From: a virus
Length of the DNA: 26,674 nucleotides
Reading direction: 5' to 3' (one strand)
Virus record (IMG/VR): IMGVR_UViG_3300024264_000149
Location: 1 to 26,674 of that record
Shown here: positions 14,792-20,618 of the stretch, piece by piece
Position numbering within the stretch: the stretch's first letter is position 1
Layout: the number at the start of each line of letters is the position of its first letter
The notes under the pieces: generated by a model
What the model was told of the DNA's origin: nothing
The model's input: the letters and a program-made list of their open reading frames with translations, nothing else
Databases searched by the model: none
Position numbers and translations under genes: made by a program

Positions 14792-14990
14792 ACTCACCCC
14801 ACTTGATAAACTGCGATAGGTTAACCCCAAATGACCCGGCCAGCAGGTTCAGAGTTGTGAGGGTTGGATTGCCTCTGCTCTTGAGGTTGCTAAGGGCCGC
14901 CTGTGACATGCCTGCAGCATCCGCTAGATCCTGATTGCGAGCATCATTCATTGTTAACCCGATTTCAATTGCCTGTTTTAAGTTGAACAT
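14781..14990 (-). CDS. XRE-family HTH regulator (Cro-like)
   Basis: This 69-aa protein is almost only an HTH_3 domain: NQDLADAAGMSQAALSNLKSRGNP, then TLTTLNLLAGSFGVNLSQFI. Its size fits a Cro- or small repressor-type DNA-binding protein. It heads the leftward replication operon and sits next to a divergent promoter pair with inverted TTGCAA-containing sites, its likely target. There is no C-terminal peptidase or dimer domain as in CI, so a lysogenic repressor function is not indicated. Confidence 0.85.
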   Translation of the reverse strand: MFNLKQAIEIGLTMNDARNQDLADAAGMSQAALSNLKSRGNPTLTTLNLLAGSFGVNLSQFIKWGEYGK

Positions 14991-15022
14991 TGTTTTGTAC
15001 CTGTTAGTGAATGTCTGCGCAT

Positions 15023-15049
15023 CCTATAGCACCTTTCAATTCATTGCAA
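15023..15049 (-). promoter_or_regulatory. Leftward early promoter
   Basis: The minus strand has -35 TTGCAA (15044-15049), a 15-base spacer and an extended -10 TGCTATAGG (hexamer at 15023-15028). The expected start is about 25 bases upstream of the regulator ATG at 14990. The -35 lies in one arm of the inverted repeat ATTGCAAC/GTTGCAAT. Confidence 0.6.
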
Positions 15050-15090
15050 CAATTACGGCTACAAATTAATTTCATATTGTGTGTTGCAAT
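15043..15090. promoter_or_regulatory. Paired inverted operator-like sites between divergent promoters
   Basis: ATTGCAAC (15043-15050) and its reverse complement GTTGCAAT (15083-15090) lie 40 bases apart, about four helix turns. Each covers the -35 of one divergent promoter. Confidence 0.55.
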
Positions 15091-15111
15091 CAAAAGTTAG
15101 ATGTGTATACT
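15084..15111 (+). promoter_or_regulatory. Rightward early promoter
   Basis: -35 TTGCAA (15084-15089), a 16-base spacer and -10 TATACT (15106-15111) lie upstream of the first rightward gene at 15138. The -35 sits inside one arm of the inverted repeat. Confidence 0.65.
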
Positions 15112-15137
15112 GGGCGGACTAACCAAGGGGAACCATT

Positions 15138-15488
15138 ATGAAATTAGTAGAAGGCAACACCATCACTATTAACGGCCACGACTGGCTTATAGATAACGTG
15201 TTAAACACAAACGATGCAGGCGAGACTTGCATACAAGTTAGGGCGCTCACCAAAAAGCGTTTTACTACTCGCAACCCGGATGGGTTTGTAGGTTGGCAAA
15301 CGGCCCTTTGGGTGCGGGAGGACGCAACTCCTAGCCCTTTTGATGATTATGCTCAAGGTGAGTATGATTGCCTGCATGGCTATGATGCCTTGGCAGGAAG
15401 ATCTGAGTGCTATTACAACGGCTTTGCCGATCAGTACGCGGCAGAGCAAATTGCAACTAACATATCTGAGTTGGGGAGACTACTATGA
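15138..15488 (+). CDS. Hypothetical early protein
   Basis: This 116-aa protein starts MKLVEGNTITINGHDWLIDN. The ATG follows AAGGGGAA (15125-15132), the same motif used by the accessory genes on the other strand. The N-terminal half is beta-rich. The C-terminal half, GEYDCLHGYDALAGRSECYY then GFADQYAAEQI, resembles a short motif found in small marine-phage proteins of unknown function. It leads the rightward recombination operon and overlaps the Rad52-like gene by four bases. Confidence 0.75.
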   Translation: MKLVEGNTITINGHDWLIDNVLNTNDAGETCIQVRALTKKRFTTRNPDGFVGWQTALWVREDATPSPFDDYAQGEYDCLHGYDALAGRSECYYNGFADQYAAEQIATNISELGRLL

Positions 15489-15877
15489 AAAACTGGGATC
15501 AAATCAGGGAGGAGCTTAAGGCTCCTTTCGCCACTAACGTGCTTAAATTTAGAGCCGGTGGTGGTGGTAAGCAGTTGGCGTACATTGATGCGCGTGCTGT
15601 TATGAAGCGTCTTGATGACGTTGTTGGTATGGAAAACTGGCAGTGTCACTATGAAGACCTGAGTGGCCGGGTTATCTGCAGGCTGTCCATCCGTGTTGAC
15701 GGAGAGTGGATCACCAAGTGTGATGGCGCTGGGGACACCAAGATAGAGGGCGAGAAGGGCGGTATTTCAGACGCTCTTAAACGCGCTGCAGTATTATTTG
15801 GTGTAGGGCGTTACCTCTACTACTTGCCTGCAGGGACTACTGTCAACAACCTGCCAGCATGGGCGGTGCCACAATGA
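15485..15877 (+). CDS. Rad52/Rad22-like single-strand annealing protein
   Basis: This 130-aa protein has the Rad52 family core: QLAYIDARAVMKRLDDVVGMENW, then VICRLSIRVDGEWITKCDGAGDT, then the helix ISDALKRAAVLFGVGRYLYYLP. Such phage proteins anneal complementary single strands during recombination and replication-dependent repair. An SD (GGGGAG) lies seven bases before the ATG. Upstream and downstream genes overlap it by four bases each. Only the N-terminal catalytic core of Rad52 is present, the usual size for compact phage members. Confidence 0.88.
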   Translation: MKNWDQIREELKAPFATNVLKFRAGGGGKQLAYIDARAVMKRLDDVVGMENWQCHYEDLSGRVICRLSIRVDGEWITKCDGAGDTKIEGEKGGISDALKRAAVLFGVGRYLYYLPAGTTVNNLPAWAVPQ

Positions 15878-16620
15878 AATATACTGCCGAGGCTGGTCAC
15901 TGGTACACCAGAGATGGTGAGCCTGCATACACCTACCTAAACCGGGACGGCGTAGAAAAAAACACCACGCTGCGTCAGGCTCGAGAGCGCAATCTGGTGC
16001 CATCGGTAACCACAATCCTGAACATTGCTGACAAGCCGGGCCTTAACCACTGGAAGGCCTTGCAAACCATCCAAGCCACCAAGGATATTAGGCGCTCAGA
16101 CTATGAGGATGAGGGAAGCCACCTAAAGGCCGTTTTAAGGGAATCTAAGCGCGTTGGCCGTGAGGCAGCAGAACGGGGCACCGAGATCCACGCAATGGTT
16201 GAAAAGGGCTTTAAAGGCGGTTTTAAGAGCCCTGCGTACCTTGCTGTCCTCGCTGTGCTCAATGAGATCTTTCCGGGCGAGTCTTGGCAGGCTGAAGAAA
16301 GTTTCTGCAGTGAATCGGGATATGGTGGTAAGATCGACCTTTGCTCAAAGGCGGGGGTGTTTGTTGATTTTAAAACCAAAGAGGGTCTAGCAGAAAAAAG
16401 CGTTAAGAGCCTTATCTTTGACGAGCACGGTATGCAGCTTAGCGCCTACGCCCATGGCAAGAAATTTATAAATCCTGAGAGAGTCTCGATCTTTATTGAC
16501 CGAGATGATCCAACCATCATCCGTCATCACGTTTGGGATCGTGAAGGTCACGACAGACATCTACAGATGTTTAAGTGCCTGCTGTCATACTGGCAGCTTC
16601 GGAATAACTACGCTAATTAA
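15874..16620 (+). CDS. PD-(D/E)XK exonuclease (RecB/Cas4-like)
   Basis: I start at 15874, an ATGA overlap with the Rad52-like stop, giving 248 aa. The alternative ATG at 15859 adds only MGGAT and has no better SD. A motif ERGTEIHAMVEKG near residue 100 resembles the early helix of RecB-type nucleases. The active site is GYGGKIDLC (D155) followed by VFVDFKTKEG (D165, K167), the PD-(D/E)XK pattern. LIFDEHGMQLSAYAHG contains the later Q..Y motif. It should resect double-strand ends and hand single strands to the annealing protein, a two-gene unit like Red exonuclease and beta. Confidence 0.88.
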   Translation: MKYTAEAGHWYTRDGEPAYTYLNRDGVEKNTTLRQARERNLVPSVTTILNIADKPGLNHWKALQTIQATKDIRRSDYEDEGSHLKAVLRESKRVGREAAERGTEIHAMVEKGFKGGFKSPAYLAVLAVLNEIFPGESWQAEESFCSESGYGGKIDLCSKAGVFVDFKTKEGLAEKSVKSLIFDEHGMQLSAYAHGKKFINPERVSIFIDRDDPTIIRHHVWDREGHDRHLQMFKCLLSYWQLRNNYAN

Positions 16621-16633
16621 TTGGAGCAATACA

Positions 16634-16948
16634 ATGGCTAAAATAGGGCTATCAGTAAGAATCGACGTAACCAAGATTGACAAAAAACGCCTATATCAAG
16701 GCGCCAAGGGCACCTACCTCAACCTCACCACTTTTGTGGATTTGGATAATACTGACCAATATGACAACAACGGATTCATCAGTCAGCAGGTGTCAAAGGA
16801 GGAGAAAGAGGCCGGAATACAGACCCCCATATTGGGCAATGTAGCGGTCTTTTATAACGACTCAAAACCAGCACCTCAAGCGCCACAGCAGGTGCAGGAA
16901 CCCACCCAGCAGGACAGTGCGTTTGGCGACGCAGACATCCCATTTTAG
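16634..16948 (+). CDS. SSB-like protein with acidic DIPF tail
   Basis: The start at 16634 (MAKIGLSVRIDVTKIDKKRL) has a good SD (GGAG, about seven bases before), giving 104 aa; the longer frame runs back into the nuclease gene. The N-terminal part (GTYLNLTTFVDLD, then PILGNVAVFYND) is beta-rich, as in an OB-type fold. A Pro/Gln linker follows. The end, FGDADIPF, copies the bacterial SSB C-terminal tip (D-D-D-I-P-F type), which binds partner proteins. The body is not an obvious bacterial SSB, so this is a phage single-strand-binding family by inference. Confidence 0.75.
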   Translation: MAKIGLSVRIDVTKIDKKRLYQGAKGTYLNLTTFVDLDNTDQYDNNGFISQQVSKEEKEAGIQTPILGNVAVFYNDSKPAPQAPQQVQEPTQQDSAFGDADIPF

Positions 16949-16956
16949 GAGGGAAT

Positions 16957-17148
16957 ATGACTACCAAGCAAAGAAAGAAAAAGATCAAAGAGGCCAACAA
17001 GGCGGCAGATAAAGCCATCCGTGACGCACAAATGCCGGGAGTATTGAAGTCCCTGAGAGACTTTGTGTACACTCCGCTGACGGTTAGCTATGGTCAGATG
17101 ATACTAGCGTGCATGCTCATTATTGGTCTCATTTCTATCGCCAACTAA
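16957..17148 (+). CDS. Small membrane protein, C-terminal TM segment
   Basis: This 63-aa protein has a basic N-terminus (MTTKQRKKKIKEANKAADKA). One hydrophobic segment lies near the end (residues about 47-61, MILACMLIIGLISIA). A perfect SD (AGGAGG) precedes the ATG. Tail-anchored, positive-inside topology is likely. It could alter the membrane or be an accessory lysis or early inhibitor protein. No family is recognised and the gene is not adjacent to the endolysin. Confidence 0.68.
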   Translation: MTTKQRKKKIKEANKAADKAIRDAQMPGVLKSLRDFVYTPLTVSYGQMILACMLIIGLISIAN

Positions 17149-17291
17149 TTTCCCCCTGACCGCCAGTATCCCCTTGCTGGTTAGTGACAGGATTAGCCCA
17201 CCTGTGGTCACAACGGGCTGCATATTGCATATGCTTCTAAATCATTATCTTCCCCACGCATAGCTCTGTACAATCTCGCCTCAATCAATCA
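17149..17291. other. Short non-coding gap in the rightward operon
   Basis: No gene is seen. It holds GCATATTGCATATGC (17219-17233), a short inverted repeat, and a weak -10 TACAAT (17269-17274) with only a poor -35. TTGCATATGCTT also occurs near 12497. Confidence 0.4.
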
Positions 17292-17303
17292 ATGGAGGTA
17301 GTT

Positions 17304-17381
17304 GTGATACTTTACGGTATAGCGGTGGTGTTGTTAGGTTTATCGGCAATAGCAAAAGACGATTTAAAGGGCTCCTTGTAG
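17304..17381 (+). CDS. Tiny 25-aa membrane peptide (GTG start)
   Basis: A GTG at 17304 follows a good SD (GGAGG, 17294-17298) with five-base spacing and encodes MILYGIAVVLLGLSAIAKDD and five further residues. An in-frame ATG at 17292 would add four residues but has no SD. It has one short hydrophobic segment and ends inside the following terminator hairpin. No known family. Confidence 0.5.
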   Translation: MILYGIAVVLLGLSAIAKDDLKGSL

Positions 17382-17392
17382 GGCCCTTTTTT
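17366..17392 (+). terminator. Rho-independent terminator of the rightward operon
   Basis: AAAGGGC (17366-17372) pairs with GCCCTTT (17383-17389), followed by further T's to 17392. The stop of the tiny membrane peptide lies in the loop. The next promoter begins within its T-tract. Confidence 0.75.
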
Positions 17393-17406
17393 GGTATAAT
17401 CGGACC
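17392..17406 (+). promoter_or_regulatory. Extended -10 promoter, leaderless-type, for gene at 17407
   Basis: TGGTATAATCGGACC ends directly before the ATG. TATAAT is at 17395-17400, six bases from the ATG. No SD is present and no -35 is seen. It is nearly identical to the sequence before the ATG at 8903. Confidence 0.65.
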
Positions 17407-17691
17407 ATGAAAAAGAAAGACAGCAAACTTACAAATGCAGGGGTCTCTGGCTACAACAAGCCAAAGCGCACCCCCGGCCATAAAACCAAAAGCCATGTTG
17501 TGGTTGCCAAGGAGGGTGGAAAGACAAAAACCATCCGGTTTGGCCAGCAGGGTGTCTCTGGGTCACCAAAGAGAAAAGGCGAATCCAAGTCAGATACTGC
17601 CAGACGCAAATCATTCAAAGCCCGGCACGCTGAAAACATCAAGAAGGGCAAGATGTCTGCAGCTTATTGGGCCTCAAAAACTAAGTGGTAA
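17407..17691 (+). CDS. Basic DUF6321-like protein
   Basis: This 94-aa, strongly basic protein contains VSGYNKPKRTPGHKTKSHVVVAKEGG, then TIRFGQQGVSG, and ends RRKSFKARHAENIKKGKMSAAYWASKTKW. I recognise this as the DUF6321 type common in marine phages, with unknown activity. The basic composition and the FGQQGV core suggest nucleic-acid binding. The ATG sits six bases after a TATAAT and no SD is visible, so translation is probably from a leaderless transcript. Confidence 0.75.
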   Translation: MKKKDSKLTNAGVSGYNKPKRTPGHKTKSHVVVAKEGGKTKTIRFGQQGVSGSPKRKGESKSDTARRKSFKARHAENIKKGKMSAAYWASKTKW

Positions 17692-17722
17692 AAAACCTTA
17701 CGAAACATTAGAGGATATTCTC

Positions 17723-17836
17723 ATGCCAATGGTAGGAAAGAAGAAGTACCCGTACACCAAAGAGGGTAAAGCAGCCGCCAAAAAAGCAGCTAAAAAGTCA
17801 GGCAAAAAAGTAGTCAAGAAAAAGAAGCGCTACTAG
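17723..17836 (+). CDS. Lys-rich 37-aa peptide
   Basis: The ATG at 17723 follows AGAGGA and encodes MPMVGKKKYPYTKEGKAAAK, ending in a run of Lys (KKVVKKKKRY). Similar MPMVGKKKFPYT-type peptides occur in many marine phage genomes, in my recollection; their function is unknown. A histone-like DNA condensing or virion role is plausible. It converges with the endolysin gene and its TAG stop lies in a CTAG that also supplies the endolysin stop. Confidence 0.75.
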   Translation: MPMVGKKKYPYTKEGKAAAKKAAKKSGKKVVKKKKRY

Positions 17837-18183
17837 TAAGGCCAAGACACGGGTGTAGTCTCCCGCATATCCACATGCACAAATGCCCGGTGGACACCGA
17901 TCCCGGTAAACCCCAAGGCATATGCGTGCTTCTGTATCAGATACCTCTCATTGCCTCCTGAGACCGCTATATCGCAAGCCAGCCCACTGCTATGCATTCC
18001 CGGACCATTGGCCTTAGATCGCTCTATAGAGTGCTCTGGGGACCTATATCCGCTGGTGATCGTAAAAGGGAATCCGCACGCCTCTCGCAAGTGGTCCAGC
18101 TTCAACAGGAAAGACTCCTGCATCTCATTCTCGCCAGTCTCTTGGCAATCAAACTCATCTACCGAAAAGTATTTTAAATCCAC
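17833..18183 (-). CDS. Endolysin, M15-type peptidase
   Basis: This 116-aa protein has the VanY/M15 D-alanyl carboxy- or endopeptidase pattern: ITSGYRSPEHS, then PGMHSSGLACDIAVSGG (H64, D71, the H-x6-D pair), and FVHVDMRE (H103, the third zinc ligand; D105 nearby). It cleaves cell-wall cross-links and would release virions. There is no signal peptide or cell-wall-binding domain, so export needs a holin, which I could not identify with certainty. It begins two codons from the end of the upstream gene. Confidence 0.87.
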   Translation of the reverse strand: MDLKYFSVDEFDCQETGENEMQESFLLKLDHLREACGFPFTITSGYRSPEHSIERSKANGPGMHSSGLACDIAVSGGNERYLIQKHAYALGFTGIGVHRAFVHVDMRETTPVSWPY

Positions 18184-18479
18184 TAGAACGTCCCCTTCCA
18201 GACCCTAAACTTGTCAAAATCACCAGAGAGCATTTTCTTCCGTATGATCTCCTTCCGGGCATCGGTGTCATCAAGGGCAACGCCTGCCTCTTTCATCCAT
18301 TCCGTCACCATAAACATGGGTATCCTGCCAACCAGACGATTCTCCCCGGTTACCCCGGCACCAGAGTCACGGATGATCTTGCTCTGCTCCAATACTGGAT
18401 TGGTGTCATATTGACGCTGCACGGTAAAGTGCCTTCCGTCAGTGTCGTAATGGACCTTCTCTTTAAACTTGTCTTTCAT
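18183..18479 (-). CDS. Conserved phage protein downstream of the capsid gene
   Basis: I start at 18479 (MKDKFKEKVHYDTDGRHFTV), giving 98 aa, because GGAG lies six bases upstream; the longer frame starts inside the terminator region. RQYDTNPVLEQSKIIRDSG then LVGRIPMFMVTEWMKEAGV, and the end LLSGDFDKFRVWKGTF, are typical of a small phage protein that I recall near head genes in marine phages. The function is unknown. It sits beyond the capsid terminator and overlaps the endolysin start by one base. Confidence 0.72.
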   Translation of the reverse strand: MKDKFKEKVHYDTDGRHFTVQRQYDTNPVLEQSKIIRDSGAGVTGENRLVGRIPMFMVTEWMKEAGVALDDTDARKEIIRKKMLSGDFDKFRVWKGTF

Positions 18480-18567
18480 TGTCTTCTCCACATCAATGGG
18501 TAGGTTGGAACACCTTTGCCCAAAAATTGATAATTTAGTTCCGACCACCCTAGTGATTAACGCTTGC

Positions 18568-18597
18568 AAAAAAAAGGAGGGCCGGAGCCCCCCTTAA
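18568..18597 (-). terminator. Strong rho-independent terminator after the capsid gene
   Basis: The minus strand gives a nine-pair stem (AAGGGGGGC with GCCCTCCTT, one G-U) around the tetraloop TCCG, a stable UNCG type, followed by a T8-run (18568-18575). It lies just after the capsid stop at 18618. Confidence 0.9.
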
Positions 18598-18617
18598 TTT
18601 TAACTTACTCTACTAAA

Positions 18618-19565
18618 TTAGCTAGTAGTAAGGTCAGCTACGATACCGCTTGCAGCTTCGTTCTTAGAGGTTAAAGTCAGCTCAGTAAGAATTTGACGCA
18701 TGGTAGAGTCACCAGTCTTGGCCAGAGCAACGCTCTTGGTTGGACGGAGAACAGCTACGTTGAACATATCGTTCTGCAGGATGTAAACATCGCGTGAACG
18801 GTTCTCACGGCTAGGCATAAACTCTACGGTACCCCAAGGAGTAACGTAAACGTCCAGAGACTTAACCACTTTGCTGTCGCCAGCCTGAACAGTTGAACGC
18901 TGGTTGTTGTTACCAGTAAAGTCAAGGGCCTTGTTCATCTGGAAAGGAGACAGGTAAACACGGTCAGGATTGCCACCGTTAGTCCAGATAGACTCCATTA
19001 CAGAGTCAAACTTAGTCTGATCGAATGCTGCCTGAGTGCCGTCAGTACGCTTGTCTACGCCAGTGCCAGCAGGAGCAGCGCCGCCAGTGCCTTTTGACTC
19101 GTTAGTCTTGATCCAAGCGCCCAGACCAGCCAGTTTGCGAGCAGTGCTTGAGTCGCCAGCAATATACTCTTGGTTCTCAAACAGGGCTTTTTCAATATCA
19201 AGCTTCTGCTCACGCGCTTCTTTAAGCATTTGGTAAGCCATTTCCTGCTTTCTGCCTGCTTTCTCAACGCCTTCTTCAGTGTCAGCAATTACTACTGCGT
19301 TCTTAAAGATCTGCGTGTAGTTGCGCAAACGGACAGTAGGAGTCACTGCACCAGCAGAAGTATCACCGCCTTCAATGTGAGCATTTACCGCTGAGCTTCT
19401 CAGGGTATCTGTCTGCCACTCATGGATGGTGTTAGTTGCTTTGGTCTTCTTACAAGCAGTGTACAGGGGGGTGTCATCAGGGGTCACAGAGTAAATGACG
19501 TTAGAGAGGTCTTCTCGGATGCCCACTGCATCATAGGTGTCGAAAGTATTAGTTGGTTGTGCCAT
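18618..19565 (-). CDS. Major capsid protein (SU10-like)
   Basis: This 315-aa protein starts MAQPTNTFDTYDAVGIREDL. The N-terminal SNVIYSVTPDDTPLYTACKK, then NTIHEWQTDTLR and the C-terminal segments VKSLDVYVTPWGTVEFMPSR and VYILQNDMFNVAVLRPTKSVALAKTGDS, are the SU10 capsid family signature (HK97 fold). It follows the scaffold gene by 11 bases with its own SD (AAGGA) and is followed by a strong terminator. Lys/Ala-rich segments near residues 120-160 match the expected flexible loop and helix. It would build the head with the scaffold and portal. Confidence 0.9.
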   Translation of the reverse strand: MAQPTNTFDTYDAVGIREDLSNVIYSVTPDDTPLYTACKKTKATNTIHEWQTDTLRSSAVNAHIEGGDTSAGAVTPTVRLRNYTQIFKNAVVIADTEEGVEKAGRKQEMAYQMLKEAREQKLDIEKALFENQEYIAGDSSTARKLAGLGAWIKTNESKGTGGAAPAGTGVDKRTDGTQAAFDQTKFDSVMESIWTNGGNPDRVYLSPFQMNKALDFTGNNNQRSTVQAGDSKVVKSLDVYVTPWGTVEFMPSRENRSRDVYILQNDMFNVAVLRPTKSVALAKTGDSTMRQILTELTLTSKNEAASGIVADLTTS

Positions 19566-19576
19566 TTTAAAATTCC

Positions 19577-20614
19577 TTAATCAATTAATAAAGCTATGGC
19601 GTCCTCTACGGAGCCAGTGCGGTTCAAAGTTTCTCTTTGCTTTTTGCGCAAGGTTTTATTGCTTCCGGTTTTCTTGGCGCCAGCTTTCACGGGCCGCTTT
19701 CTGCGGTTTGCCGGGTCAGCCTTTACCTCTGCAGCTTTCTTACCACTCATCAGCTCTTGATATTTCATGGCATCGTGAAGCACCCGGATAGCCCGGTGAT
19801 CCATAACCTGTCCTATCTCCGCTGGCTCATAGCCATACACGGACGAACCAACAGTCATCAACTTATCCCGGATCGCACCAGCTTTTTCACCATCAGCAAA
19901 ATCTGGTAGTACCTTCTGCAAGGTAGCCAGTTCGTGCTGAACGTAAGCCTGCTGTGCGGCCTGAGTTGCCTCTGTCTGCTGCTGAGAAACAGCCTCCATT
20001 TGTTGCATCTGGGTGTTGTAGCCAACCAGTTGCTCGTCATATTTCAGCTTAGCATCCATATAACCAATTGGGTCTGTCTCAAAAAGCTCTCGAGAGGGCT
20101 CTACCGGGGCAGTCTGTATCTGACCGCTTTGAGCTTGTGCATATACCTCTGCAATTTGCCTGCGCTCATGCAATAGGGCGTTGTAGACATCTTCGGTTGC
20201 CTTTCTGGCATCCGAGACCTCTTGCATACCCTTTTGGATGTACTTTTGACCACTGTATCCTCGCTTTAAATCGTCAAGGGTTACAGCCTCGCTCTTGCCG
20301 TCAACTTTGACGGTGAACATTTGCTGCTCTTGTTCGGTTTCCGCTTCTTCAGTGTCTTGCTCATCCTCATCGGAGTCTCCTACCTCCTCATCGTCATCTT
20401 CGGGCTCGTCTCCCTCTGACTCCGGTTGCTGCTCCTCCACATCCTCTGGTTCTTCTTCAACTTCTTCCGGGGTTTCTGGTTCAAGGAGAGACTCGACAGC
20501 CTCCTCTGAGATAGAATCCGTTTCAGTTGTAGCGCCCTCTTCTGGCTGTAACATTGCTGCAATGGCTCCCTCAATAGAGCCGTCTGTACTACCTAAAGTT
20601 TCAGTCGTTTCCAC
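19577..20614 (-). CDS. Scaffolding protein
   Basis: This 345-aa, highly acidic, Gln/Glu-rich protein starts with GTG (ETTETLGSTDGSIEGAIAAM after the start) and has an SD (AAGGA). Residues 30-95 are almost all acidic. Next come FTVKVDGKSEAVTLDDLKRGY and SGQKYIQKGMQEVSDAR. A helical Gln-rich segment and the basic C-terminus follow (RKRPVKAGAKK, then LRKKQRETLN). The last part, GSVEDAIALLI, repeats the N-terminal GSIEGAIAAML. The layout, its place between portal and capsid, and an acidic body with a basic capsid-binding end are typical of scaffolds. It would be lost from mature heads. Confidence 0.83.
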   Translation of the reverse strand: METTETLGSTDGSIEGAIAAMLQPEEGATTETDSISEEAVESLLEPETPEEVEEEPEDVEEQQPESEGDEPEDDDEEVGDSDEDEQDTEEAETEQEQQMFTVKVDGKSEAVTLDDLKRGYSGQKYIQKGMQEVSDARKATEDVYNALLHERRQIAEVYAQAQSGQIQTAPVEPSRELFETDPIGYMDAKLKYDEQLVGYNTQMQQMEAVSQQQTEATQAAQQAYVQHELATLQKVLPDFADGEKAGAIRDKLMTVGSSVYGYEPAEIGQVMDHRAIRVLHDAMKYQELMSGKKAAEVKADPANRRKRPVKAGAKKTGSNKTLRKKQRETLNRTGSVEDAIALLID

Positions 20615-20618
20615 GGTA

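Noticed and set aside
14781-14990. CI-type lysogenic repressor
   Set aside because: Only an HTH domain is present, and no integrase, attachment site or excisionase is in the window, so a temperate lifestyle is not claimed.
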